The translations under genes and the position numbers were made by a program. From positions 558,001 to 622,000 of the forward strand of contig JAXHNI010000009.1 of the NCBI GenBank assembly GCA_034520625.1: a stretch of DNA of 64,000 nt, read 5' to 3'. A model generated the notes under the pieces. That model was not told the DNA's origin, made no database searches, and saw nothing but the letters and a program-made list of their open reading frames with translations. This document shows, piece after piece, positions 9,046-16,005 of the stretch; positions within the stretch are counted from its first letter, which is position 1; every line of letters begins with the position of its first letter. The DNA is from JAANXG01 sp034520625. GTDB lineage: Bacteria; Pseudomonadota; Gammaproteobacteria; Arenicellales; JAANXG01.

Positions 9046-9143
9046 TCTCAACGTTGGCGATGAGTCGCGCTTGACGGCGACCAACCGGAGCGGCAGCGAG
9101 GGGCGGGAGCAGTCAAACGTTGGACTCGATCGTTTTGTTAGCC
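9046..9143 (-). repeat. attC recombination site
   Basis: 98 bp between GGCTAAC (minus strand, R'') and GTTGAGA (R'). The inner arms GAGTCCAACGTTTGAC and GTCAAGCGCGACTC are imperfect complements, the L''/L' architecture of attC, with a GC-rich variable loop. It lies between the 285-residue cassette gene and the next cassette and belongs to the former. Confidence 0.85.
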
Positions 9144-9147
9144 AATC

Positions 9148-10005
9148 TTATTCCCGGTCCTTTCCCGCAAACAGTAGTAGATGCATCATCGCGTACAGTC
9201 GATGGAACAAATAATCTATATATTCCGGCCTTGCGAGCTCCGACCTATCTGACTCAAAGTGACGGATATGGAACTGATTGCCAATTTCCGTTAGCGTCGT
9301 GGCTTCATTCTCCAGTAGTTCTCGTACAGGTCCGGGTGGGGCCGCGCGACTAAGCAACAAGCCAACCGACACCTTTTTGTTTGACTCCTCGTCGAGCGAT
9401 TTCAACCTTTCCCACGCATCCCAGAGGCGTTCAACAGCTTCTCTGTGCGCTTTGGGTGCTGGGTCTCGAAATTTCTGGATCGCGTCACTAATCAGGCCGT
9501 CTAGAGTACGGTCCCCACTAGTTGGTACCTGTTTCATTGCTTCAAGTAGCACTGGTGGCAAGGCACGAGTTTCAGCAAGACGATGTATATCACGAACCAT
9601 CGGGTCGAGTATGGAACTAGCGAACTCTCCTATATGCAAGTTAAGGTCGTTGACTCCAACGTAGCAGAAATCGTGTATAAAATTGAACAGGTCAATCTCT
9701 TCGTTTGCGCATCTTCGACATAACTCAATTTGTATACTGACCCGTTCCGCTCTATCAATGGGCCAATTTAGAGCGCCAGATCCCTCCATACCGCCGCGAG
9801 AATCTTCGGCTTTTCGCCACCATTCCGCGAAACTCCCATCAGGCAGAACTGAGCCGAGGAATCCCGCCAGCGGCTCCGAATTCAAGACTGAAATCATTCT
9901 CCTCAACGCGTTCTCCGCATTCTGGAACCTAGAACGGTGAAAGTCATTTAGCGCGTCATCGAGATCTTCAAATGACGGTTCCAGAAGCGAGTCAATGCGA
10001 GTCAT
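9148..10005 (-). CDS. Cassette-borne protein of unknown function, possibly abortive-infection related
   Basis: 285 residues, soluble, largely helical and acidic. The C-terminal block IGNQFHIRHFE...EYIDYLFHRLYAMMHLLL resembles the C-terminus of uncharacterised proteins often annotated as AbiJ- or HEPN-associated. I could not find a HEPN R-x4-H motif or other catalytic residues, so the defence link is only suggestive. GAAAG precedes the ATG by a few bases. It is a single-gene cassette with a full attC immediately downstream, whose R'' core starts 4 nt after the stop. Confidence 0.7.
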   Translation of the reverse strand: MTRIDSLLEPSFEDLDDALNDFHRSRFQNAENALRRMISVLNSEPLAGFLGSVLPDGSFAEWWRKAEDSRGGMEGSGALNWPIDRAERVSIQIELCRRCANEEIDLFNFIHDFCYVGVNDLNLHIGEFASSILDPMVRDIHRLAETRALPPVLLEAMKQVPTSGDRTLDGLISDAIQKFRDPAPKAHREAVERLWDAWERLKSLDEESNKKVSVGLLLSRAAPPGPVRELLENEATTLTEIGNQFHIRHFESDRSELARPEYIDYLFHRLYAMMHLLLFAGKDRE

Positions 10006-10024
10006 TCTTTCAAACTGTTCAATT

Positions 10025-10094
10025 GGCTAACGCCTAAGCTAACCTACCGCGGGCCACGTAGCGGAGCGTGCTCTGGTGGAGCGCCTTGCTAGCC
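10025..10094 (-). repeat. attC recombination site of the CBASS cassette
   Basis: 70 bp on the minus strand from GGCTAGC to GTTAGCC, with an extra inner GGTTAGCTTAGGC arm. Its sequence class differs from the dominant attC type in this array, suggesting that the CBASS cassette was acquired from a different integron pool. It follows the CD-NTase stop by 15 bp. Confidence 0.65.
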
Positions 10095-10109
10095 TGCGCC
10101 TTTGGCACT

Positions 10110-11126
10110 CTAGTACTCGACACGGGCTTCGGCCAGCTTTCGGAATGAGCGCTGGTTTTCTTCGAGGACATCACGCACTAAGTCATTCAGAGCACGCACC
10201 AGAGCTTCTAGACCCGCTTCTGTCGCATGCCCTTCATCGAATATGCGCCGGTGACCGTCTGGCACCATCAGAGAGGCTCGTACACTCTCATCCGAGTCAA
10301 GCGCGGTGCAGAACCCATGGCAGCTGTTCAACAACGCCAGTTCCATACCGTCTGGCACATTAAGCTCGGCTTCCGGAATATTGAAAGCGATCGATACCAA
10401 ATCATAACTCGACAAGTCTATTGATTCTGTATCGTACTTCAGAGACTTCAATAGTCGAGCCGCCTTGCGCAGCCCTCCGTTGGTTTGATGATCTTTGTAA
10501 TCTATCCACGCATTGTGCAAAAAGGGAGTGTTTTTTAGACGCTCCTTCTTCTTAGCATCAAGGATCTGCACGCCTCGATATATTTTGTCTTTTTTCTCGG
10601 CATATTGATTCGTGTTATACCAATTTGCAGGCACTACGTCGACCTTTCGCCGGAGCGAACCACCCTCGATCGATACAGACTTCCCTCCCGAGTAATCGAC
10701 AACGGCCTCTGGAAAAGCTCGCTCTAGTGCTTCAATAACCTCCACGCGAAGGTCCAACAAATCTTGGATTGGATCGCCCTTGTATGGGTTCTGAGGTTTC
10801 TGGGGTGGCTCGACCGTAAAAAATCTTCCTGTCAACAACAGAACGTCAATGTCGCTCTGTGCCTTTATGTGTGTGTCGTTAGTTACGGATCCTTGGTACT
10901 CGTCTTCACACTTGATTGTCAGCCGTTTTTCCAACTGGTTGCATACGCGCTCTGCCTGGGCGTAGGTATTTTCAGTATACGCAGGATCTATCGGTTGCAT
11001 TGCTCCCACGACATAGCGAACTGACTCGCTTTGATCAATTCGCTTATATACTTCATTCAAAAGTCGGGCATTGGTGACCGTCGAGTCTGTACGTCTGGCC
11101 GCAAGCCGATCGAGCCGAGTTGCCAT
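10110..11126 (-). CDS. CD-NTase (cGAS/DncV-like nucleotidyltransferase) of a CBASS system
   Basis: 338 residues. The nucleotidyltransferase core has the hallmark GS (79-80) in YQGSVTNDTHI, the first metal-binding pair D92-I-D94 in AQSDIDVLLL and the third Asp D163 in RRKVDVVPA. Enzymes of this family sense phage infection and make cyclic di- or trinucleotide signals that activate a linked effector. The upstream neighbour is a Cap15-like effector; its stop and this gene's ATG are 5 bp apart, and the GGGAG ribosome binding site lies inside the effector's last codons, so the two are translationally coupled. No Cap2/Cap3 or HORMA/TRIP13 genes are present, making this a type I (minimal) CBASS. The nucleotide product cannot be deduced by eye. 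Confidence 0.88.
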   Translation of the reverse strand: MATRLDRLAARRTDSTVTNARLLNEVYKRIDQSESVRYVVGAMQPIDPAYTENTYAQAERVCNQLEKRLTIKCEDEYQGSVTNDTHIKAQSDIDVLLLTGRFFTVEPPQKPQNPYKGDPIQDLLDLRVEVIEALERAFPEAVVDYSGGKSVSIEGGSLRRKVDVVPANWYNTNQYAEKKDKIYRGVQILDAKKKERLKNTPFLHNAWIDYKDHQTNGGLRKAARLLKSLKYDTESIDLSSYDLVSIAFNIPEAELNVPDGMELALLNSCHGFCTALDSDESVRASLMVPDGHRRIFDEGHATEAGLEALVRALNDLVRDVLEENQRSFRKLAEARVEY

Positions 11127-11130
11127 GAAT

Positions 11131-11742
11131 CTACTCCCTATTGAGTGTCATTGTGCCCACGGTTTGGCGATTTTGGTCCGTGTAGTAGTTGCCGCTCGCT
11201 AATTTGCAATGAAGATCGAATAGGAGTTCTGTCGTTCCACTGTGCTTGTTTAATTCAAGCTGATCGGCAGCAGGGGCATTCTGATATTCGTATAGAACCT
11301 TGTATCCGACTCCTTCTACATGTGCAATGCTGGCTGCGATGCTTGTTGAGGCCGACTGTGTGGTTTTGAGATGAATCAGTATCTTGGACCATGATTGCGT
11401 GATCGTAATCGTTCCGGACCAATCGTACGAAACTGCTGCCCCATTCTTTAATGTCGTATTTCCCTCGCACCTCCACGAACCGTTCAAGTCTGGGACAAGC
11501 AGGAACTTGCGCAACAACTCGACCTTCCATAGGCACTTGTCGAAAAGCATGTATACCGCCAGGAAAAGACCAAATACGGGGACGGCGGTTAACGAAGAGG
11601 ACGTAAATGAGGGTTCGCCAGCGAAGTAAGTAAAGAGGTTAGCGATACCTTGGTTGAGCAAGGGCGCAGAAACTATGGCGATCAAGGCCAAGACGAACAG
11701 GATCTTCTCTTTCGGGTGCCTATTTATAGAGTAATCGTGCAC
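11131..11742 (-). CDS. cap15: Cap15-like CBASS membrane effector (2TM plus beta-barrel)
   Basis: 203 residues. There are two N-terminal membrane helices (about 13-36 and 51-70), then a beta-rich domain beginning PDLNGSWRCEG (84-94) and running to the end with repeated T-I-T-I and hydrophobic/polar alternation. This is the layout of the SMODS-associated 2TM beta-strand-rich effectors, now called Cap15, whose barrel binds a cyclic dinucleotide and triggers inner-membrane disruption. The start is GTG with GAGGA six bases upstream. It is directly followed by the CD-NTase within one cassette. The assignment rests on architecture plus neighbour and could be checked by structure prediction. Confidence 0.82.
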   Translation of the reverse strand: MHDYSINRHPKEKILFVLALIAIVSAPLLNQGIANLFTYFAGEPSFTSSSLTAVPVFGLFLAVYMLFDKCLWKVELLRKFLLVPDLNGSWRCEGNTTLKNGAAVSYDWSGTITITQSWSKILIHLKTTQSASTSIAASIAHVEGVGYKVLYEYQNAPAADQLELNKHSGTTELLFDLHCKLASGNYYTDQNRQTVGTMTLNRE

Positions 11743-11757
11743 AGTATTCCTCGCACA

Positions 11758-11855
11758 GGCTACCGCATTGCTGAGCCGCGCTTGACGGCGACCGACCGAA
11801 GCGGCAGCGAAGGGAGCGGAGCGGTCAAGCGGCGGGCTCCAGCAAATTGTTAGAT
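11758..11855 (-). repeat. attC recombination site, mutated core
   Basis: 98 bp from ATCTAAC (R'', overlapping the DUF3644 stop codon) to GGTAGCC on the minus strand. The arms GAGCCCGCCGCTTGACC and GTCAAGCGCGGCTC are complementary. The R' core has GGT instead of the cleaved GTT triplet, so recombination at this boundary should be impaired and the CBASS cassette may be fixed in place behind the DUF3644 cassette. Confidence 0.75.
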
Positions 11856-12836
11856 TTTCTTTGTATATTGTTCGTCGAAGCAGTCAAGTATCCTCGGACT
11901 ATAGAAACACTTCGCGACCCCTTTCTTCGCAGCCGGGTCAAGATAACGCTTTTTACAATATCGGTCGTCATCCTCAAGCGGCTTCCGTATCTGATGATAG
12001 GTGTGGTTCTGAACGAAGTCGGAATAGCGCCGCTTCAATCGTGTCGTCAGAATTGCATAGTCCCAAGGATATCTTTCCCGGATGTCCTCCTCTGACAGTG
12101 TTATCGGGGTGGCATTCGGATCGTTGGTAACCGCCACGTGCTCGGCGGTTGCATCTTTCGAACGAGAAAACTTAACATCCATTCGAAGGGCTACACTGTA
12201 GTCCTGATCTGCGCCAGTTTCGGCGGAAATTCGGTCACTCAAGAACTGCAAGAGTTTCCGTTCTTCAGAGTTCAGGTTAGCCAAACTTGCTTCCGAAGGG
12301 TGCCCAACAAACGCCAGAGGCATAAGAAAGAAGTTGTATGCGGCCACATCAATACCGAACCAGCGACGGATTAGGGTCATATAGTTTCGTAAGTTCGCGG
12401 TGCCGATTTCCTGTACTGTTTTTCCAAGATCAAATCCCTTATTCAGGAAATGAACGGCGTTGTCGCGTATTTCTGTAACTAGCTCCAAATTCTCTCGGAC
12501 GGCGTTTGGAATGGTATCGCCATACTCTGATACCAACCTATCAAATGCCTGGAATAGCCCGAGGGAAAGGTGGGTGCCGGAGCGATTCCTTTTTCGATAT
12601 AGCTTATCTGATAGCTCTCCATCCGCTTTCCGCCGTTTTTCGTAAAGTAAAATGGAACTAAGTCTATTGTTCTCGAGCTGCAAAATCCTGGCCTTTAAAA
12701 TCAACTCCCAAGCGTTTATCGCAAGAATCGCAAAGCTTTCCTCACGATATGCAAAGTTCGGTTTGTTATAGATCTCCACCGCAGCCAACATGGCATCTAT
12801 AGACTTGTCTGCAAGTGTGCGTGCTCTTGATTTCAA
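11850..12836 (-). CDS. DUF3644 protein with HEPN-like motif
   Basis: 328 residues. The N-terminal region AMLAAVEIYNKPN...YREE followed by AINAWELILKA is the signature of DUF3644. Within it, EIRDNAVHF supplies R124-x4-H129, the R-x4-6-H motif of HEPN ribonucleases. Many HEPN proteins in cassettes and defence islands are RNA-cleaving toxins or abortive-infection effectors; that role here is inferred. The remaining 190 residues contain a basic C-terminal half with clustered Arg/Lys and several Cys. The start is TTG, close to a collapsed attC. Its stop is embedded in the downstream attC. Confidence 0.78.
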   Translation of the reverse strand: MKSRARTLADKSIDAMLAAVEIYNKPNFAYREESFAILAINAWELILKARILQLENNRLSSILLYEKRRKADGELSDKLYRKRNRSGTHLSLGLFQAFDRLVSEYGDTIPNAVRENLELVTEIRDNAVHFLNKGFDLGKTVQEIGTANLRNYMTLIRRWFGIDVAAYNFFLMPLAFVGHPSEASLANLNSEERKLLQFLSDRISAETGADQDYSVALRMDVKFSRSKDATAEHVAVTNDPNATPITLSEEDIRERYPWDYAILTTRLKRRYSDFVQNHTYHQIRKPLEDDDRYCKKRYLDPAAKKGVAKCFYSPRILDCFDEQYTKKI

Positions 12837-12849
12837 AGATATTCGGAAA

Positions 12850-12880
12850 CGCTAACGTCGGTCTGCAGCGCCCATTAGGC
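12850..12880 (-). repeat. Collapsed attC site
   Basis: The minus strand reads GCCTAAT...GGGCGCTGCAGACCGACGTT AGCG in only 31 bp. The left part equals the R''-L'' half of the attC at 16006-16104 up to CCGACG, and the right part equals its last bases after the second CCGACG. The structure is what a deletion between these two direct CCGACG copies would leave, removing the whole loop and the inner arms. Confidence 0.6.
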
Positions 12881-12889
12881 GCTGTCATA

Positions 12890-13174
12890 CTATTCAAGTT
12901 CGAAGTTGACAAAATTATTCCACTCTTCCGTAGCTTGCTGCGCGGCATCTAGGTGATTCTGAGCAGCTCGTTGCTGTTCATCAACAAAGGCTTCTATGCA
13001 CATTCGATACATATCAACTTCGTCAATAAAGTTCTCGTACTCCCATTGATTCTGGAACTCAAATGGCTTAGATGGTTTGAAGCAGCTAGGTGAAGTGCTG
13101 AACATATCGGCGTGCACGGATCCAGCAAAGCCGATGACAGCAACACAAATGAATAGAACCATTGATCTTATCAT
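12890..13174 (-). CDS. Small secreted or periplasmic protein, unknown function
   Basis: 94 residues if started at the ATG at 13174 (ribosome binding site GAGGTCAAAGCA just upstream). Residues 1-23 (MIRSMVLFICVAVIGFAGSVHA) form a signal peptide with an A-x-A-like cleavage site. The mature 70 residues hold two Cys and are acidic with an amphipathic Gln/Ala/Glu helix near the end. A longer upstream frame to 13285 exists, but it would read through a recombination core and bury the signal peptide. The family is not recognised. Confidence 0.6.
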   Translation of the reverse strand: MIRSMVLFICVAVIGFAGSVHADMFSTSPSCFKPSKPFEFQNQWEYENFIDEVDMYRMCIEAFVDEQQRAAQNHLDAAQQATEEWNNFVNFELE

Positions 13175-13191
13175 TGCTTTGACCTCGTTGC

Positions 13192-13203
13192 GCCTAACTA
13201 GGC
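13192..13203 (-). repeat. Minimal cassette core (GCCTAGTTAGGC)
   Basis: A near-perfect 12-bp palindrome on the minus strand joins an RYYYAAC-like half and a canonical GTTAGGC core with no arms between. It sits directly upstream of the small secreted protein gene. I read it as an attC stripped to its outer cores, or a cassette insertion scar. Confidence 0.4.
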
Positions 13204-13319
13204 TGTAGAAAAACCTCGCCGTACCATAAATAAGCACTTTTTTGGGTCTGTTTACCATTCCCCGAAATCGTTGCATAGAAGTCAACTGAGCGCGTGGTAT
13301 TTTTGACGAGAAAGTTCAT
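13194..13319 (-). CDS. Very small cassette ORF (41 residues), uncertain
   Basis: MNFLVKNTTRSVDFYATISG plus 21 further residues, lying exactly between the attC core at 13336 and the minimal core at 13192, with its stop formed by the latter. The position is what a single-gene cassette would show. There is no good ribosome binding site and no recognised family, so it may be non-coding filler. Confidence 0.25.
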   Translation of the reverse strand: MNFLVKNTTRSVDFYATISGNGKQTQKSAYLWYGEVFLQPS

Positions 13320-13335
13320 GGAGGTTTTTGTACAA

Positions 13336-13432
13336 CCACAACGTTGGCGCTCATCCGCGCTTGACGGCGACCAACCGGAGCGGTAGCGAAGGTCGGGAGT
13401 AGTCAAGCGTCGGACTGCAGCGCTATTTAGCC
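13336..13432 (-). repeat. attC recombination site
   Basis: 97 bp from GGCTAAA to GTTGTGG on the minus strand. The inner arms CAGTCCGACGCTTGAC and GTCAAGCGCGGATGAGC pair imperfectly. The loop closely resembles that of the site at 14916-15011, so the two belong to the same attC subtype. Confidence 0.8.
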
Positions 13433-13452
13433 ATCTCGGGACCGATGTTTCT

Positions 13453-13494
13453 GGCTAAAACCATTGACTGTCTACCTCAGGGCGTTTGTTAGGC
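13453..13494 (-). repeat. Short attC-like site in tandem with the next
   Basis: The minus strand reads GCCTAAC AAACGCC ... GGTTTTAGCC in 42 bp. The left half is a canonical R''-L'' (GCCTAACAAACGCC is typical of Vibrio-type attC starts), but the right half lacks a matching GGCGTT arm. It follows the 245-residue gene by 10 bp and lies 20 bp before a full attC, so two sites stand side by side with no gene between. Confidence 0.45.
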
Positions 13495-13504
13495 ACCGTA
13501 CGCA

Positions 13505-14242
13505 TTACGGTACGAGAACCCATGAGACCTTATAAACCCGCCCAAGTAAAAACTGGGCCTTTTCTAAAGGCTTCATTCGCTCCACCGACCGGGTTACCGA
13601 GCCCCGAAATTTGGATCGCACCGTTCGATTTACAATTTCGTCGCTGACTTCCTCCAAATACGCTGTGTCGATCTTTCGCTTCTTGAACTCCGGCAACTCG
13701 TCCTTGTTTGCACGGTGGGGTCGTTTAAATCTCCGTACATCCGAGTACAACGCTGGGTTTAGTCCATTAGGTGCAAAAGTAATGTTGTGCCGTTCGGTAT
13801 CAGTTATGTCTCCTACATCCAACGGATCCAACAAAAGGGAGTTGCCGGATATAGAACTTGCCCGGAAATGCCCTTCAAGTTCGTGGCTTAAGTGGAAGGA
13901 TGGCGCACAGTAGTACGCATCCCCTTTCGTTCGACTAAGCTCACACAATGTGTTGTGCTGTTCATTATCTACAGCGAAACGAAAATATGGGCCTGCGTGG
14001 TGATCAAAGAACTCCCCGTTTCGACCGGCGCGCGCTTCTGCAAAGTGGGCAACCTTATGCTGTATAAAGATTGAGCCAGTGTATTGTCCCTGTCGAATTT
14101 GAAACTCGACATCATAGCCGAGATCCTTTTCCATCTGTTGAGACGGTATGTGCGGATGGCTGACGAGGAGCCCGCCGAGCGCCTGGCAGAACTCCGCGTT
14201 GAAGCAAAACTCGAACGTTCGTTCACTGAATCCTGGCCTCAT
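13505..14242 (-). CDS. Cassette-borne protein of unknown function
   Basis: 245 residues, soluble. Recognisable blocks are RTFEFCFNAEFCQALGGLL near the start, KDLGYDVEFQIRQGQY (39-54), IQHKVAHFAEARAGRNG and a central DAYYCAP. The pattern of an acidic D-V-E-F followed about 17 residues later by I-Q-H-K could be a PD-(D/E)xK-like nuclease core (D44, E46, then Q-x-K), but this is speculative. The C-terminal 60 residues are strongly basic. GAGAGAG precedes the ATG. It is a single-gene cassette whose upstream core is GTTGGGC. Confidence 0.7.
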   Translation of the reverse strand: MRPGFSERTFEFCFNAEFCQALGGLLVSHPHIPSQQMEKDLGYDVEFQIRQGQYTGSIFIQHKVAHFAEARAGRNGEFFDHHAGPYFRFAVDNEQHNTLCELSRTKGDAYYCAPSFHLSHELEGHFRASSISGNSLLLDPLDVGDITDTERHNITFAPNGLNPALYSDVRRFKRPHRANKDELPEFKKRKIDTAYLEEVSDEIVNRTVRSKFRGSVTRSVERMKPLEKAQFLLGRVYKVSWVLVP

Positions 14243-14262
14243 GGGACTCTCTCTATAGTCGT

Positions 14263-14312
14263 GCCCAACGTCGGCGCTCAGCTACAGTCCGACTGCGGCG
14301 CCCTTGTTATGC
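14263..14312 (-). repeat. Compact attC site
   Basis: 50 bp from GCATAAC (overlapping the stop of the upstream gene) to GTTGGGC on the minus strand, both good matches to the consensus cores. The arms GGGCGCCGCAG and CTGAGCGCCGACG pair around a 9-12 base loop. It is shorter than the 96-99 bp sites nearby but structurally complete. Confidence 0.7.
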
Positions 14313-14903
14313 GGCGGTTTCAAGTTGTGCCCAAATAAGTGACGGACTGATCCTCAACGTCGCGACATTTTCTATCCAGGCGTTAACCAGGGCGATCAAT
14401 CCAGCGACGTCGCATCGGATCACAATGTACTTGTCGGTCTCCCTATCGCGTTCATGGCGATTGCCAAAGTATATGTGCTGGATTACCTTCGACTCACCGC
14501 CGAAGTATAGGTTCGAATGAGCAGTTGCATGACGTATCCTTTCCAGCACTTTTGCGACTGTCTCATTCACCCTCGTACCTTGGGATTCCCAGGAGCGCGG
14601 GCCGTGAGAAAAGTTATCAACGTCGATACGAACCCACTGCTCTGGAGCGACGCAATAGGTAGAACGATGAAATAGCTTATCAAGCTCGAGATATCTACGG
14701 ATTGCTTGCGGGTCACTGAGATCGTTAGCTCTAGCTCCACTTGTCCCATCAACCCGTTCATAGGGCAAAAGGAACGCGGCCGAAAGCTTCATGAGGAGAT
14801 AGGTTATCTCCAAATCCTCCTTTTGCGCTATTGGAGAGAAGTACCTATCGAGATTTGCCAATCTCTCCGGCATTTCAACGGTAAAGTTCTTGTACTCACT
14901 CAT
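14307..14903 (-). CDS. HEPN-like cassette protein
   Basis: 198 residues, helical. The motif RIRHATAHSNLYF contains R124-x4-H129 with the small polar residues expected of the HEPN active site (compare R-N-x-x-x-H). The preceding long helix and the following ITYL-like strands fit MAE_28990/pEK499-type HEPN proteins. Such proteins are often RNases in toxin-antitoxin or abortive-infection systems; no antitoxin (MNT-type) partner is encoded in the cassette, so the role is unknown. The ATG lies about 13 nt after the attC core GTTATGC. Confidence 0.65.
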   Translation of the reverse strand: MSEYKNFTVEMPERLANLDRYFSPIAQKEDLEITYLLMKLSAAFLLPYERVDGTSGARANDLSDPQAIRRYLELDKLFHRSTYCVAPEQWVRIDVDNFSHGPRSWESQGTRVNETVAKVLERIRHATAHSNLYFGGESKVIQHIYFGNRHERDRETDKYIVIRCDVAGLIALVNAWIENVATLRISPSLIWAQLETAA

Positions 14904-14915
14904 TGCTGTTCCGCC

Positions 14916-15011
14916 GCATAACGTTGGCGCTCATCCGCGCTTGACGGCGACCGACTGGAGCGGCAGCGAAAGGAGCGAGCGGTCATGCGTCGGACTCCAT
15001 CGCAGTTAGGA
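14916..15011 (-). repeat. attC recombination site
   Basis: 96 bp from TCCTAAC to GTTATGC on the minus strand. The arms GAGTCCGACGCATGACC and GGTCGCCGTCAAGCGCGG are imperfect complements around a GCTCC/GGAGC-containing loop. Its R'' overlaps the end of the PIN-domain gene. Confidence 0.85.
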
Positions 15012-15998
15012 ATCCCCATCTTTAGGCTCTTCCCCAAATTTCTTGGACATAAACTGTTGAAATCTTTCTTGCGAACTTTCCAACGTCCGCATAAGCTCCT
15101 TAAACCTTTCGAAGTTCTCGACATCTATATGCGTGCCCAAGTTTCCAACGATTCGTTGACTCTCAATTTGTTTCATGAGTTGTGGATCGAAAGACAACAG
15201 GTCGCTGCGCAGATTTAGCCCTCTTATCTGCTCCTGTTCAGATTTCTCTTCGGCTTTCGTCACATGAATCTGCAGTTCCTTGAGAGCCTCTGACAGCTTG
15301 TCTGTGTAGAGAATCGATTTCTTACCAACTCTGTCTCTGAACTCTTTCTTCAACGCATCATTCAAAAAACATTTCCCGTTATATTTGCAACCATAGTCGG
15401 AATCCCGAGAGACAATAACTATCTTGCCTCGCCGATTTTGGGCACAATGGATTATCCATTCCCAATTTAGAGCATCTCCTATGGACGTATCATTCTTTTT
15501 CCGTGGTGGGTAGCCTAGTATGAAGCGACGCCATGCGCGGCGTTTGATCGAATGTCTAATCGACATATCCCTTGTAAGCACTAAGTCTGCTTCACTAGCG
15601 AATATGGTCTCCAAAGTACTGTAGATGGGGTCGTATCCTGAGGGGTTATCGATGATTCTTGCTACTCGTTCTTCAAGCTGTTTTTTGCGTTTATCCAGTT
15701 CCTGTTTGAGTCTTTTAAGAGTCGTATCCAATTGACTGTCGCCCATCACCGCCGGGAGCCTCGCATCGATATCCAAATTAGATGCCTTTGCGATATTCAT
15801 TATTTCCGTCTGACGGTTCTTCAAAAACTCCATTTCGATTTGATACGTACAAATTACACGATCCTTCACCCTATCAAGCTTTTCGAGTAAGGATAAAGTG
15901 TTCTCCGTAGGCGCACGGTAGAAGTCGAGAAAGATATTCGTATCGATAAACGCAAAAGATTGAATTGCCCGCTTCTTTGTCTTTCTACGCGCAGCCAT
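15006..15998 (-). CDS. PIN-domain protein, DUF4935 type
   Basis: 330 residues. The PIN-fold acidic residues are visible: D19 in FIDTNIFLDFYR, E55/E57 in YQIEMEFLKN, D170 and D175 in KKNDTSIGDALNWEW, and D199/D201 in IVIVSRDSDYG. The order and spacing match DUF4935 PIN nucleases, which are predicted metal-dependent RNases. A long charged coiled-coil insertion (about 90-115) and a Glu/Lys-rich C-terminal helix (240-330) flank the core. No antitoxin is adjacent inside the cassette. It starts just after core GTTAGGA. Its biological role is inferred as toxin or antiphage nuclease. Confidence 0.8.
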   Translation of the reverse strand: MAARRKTKKRAIQSFAFIDTNIFLDFYRAPTENTLSLLEKLDRVKDRVICTYQIEMEFLKNRQTEIMNIAKASNLDIDARLPAVMGDSQLDTTLKRLKQELDKRKKQLEERVARIIDNPSGYDPIYSTLETIFASEADLVLTRDMSIRHSIKRRAWRRFILGYPPRKKNDTSIGDALNWEWIIHCAQNRRGKIVIVSRDSDYGCKYNGKCFLNDALKKEFRDRVGKKSILYTDKLSEALKELQIHVTKAEEKSEQEQIRGLNLRSDLLSFDPQLMKQIESQRIVGNLGTHIDVENFERFKELMRTLESSQERFQQFMSKKFGEEPKDGDS

Positions 15999-16005
15999 AG
16001 TTGAT

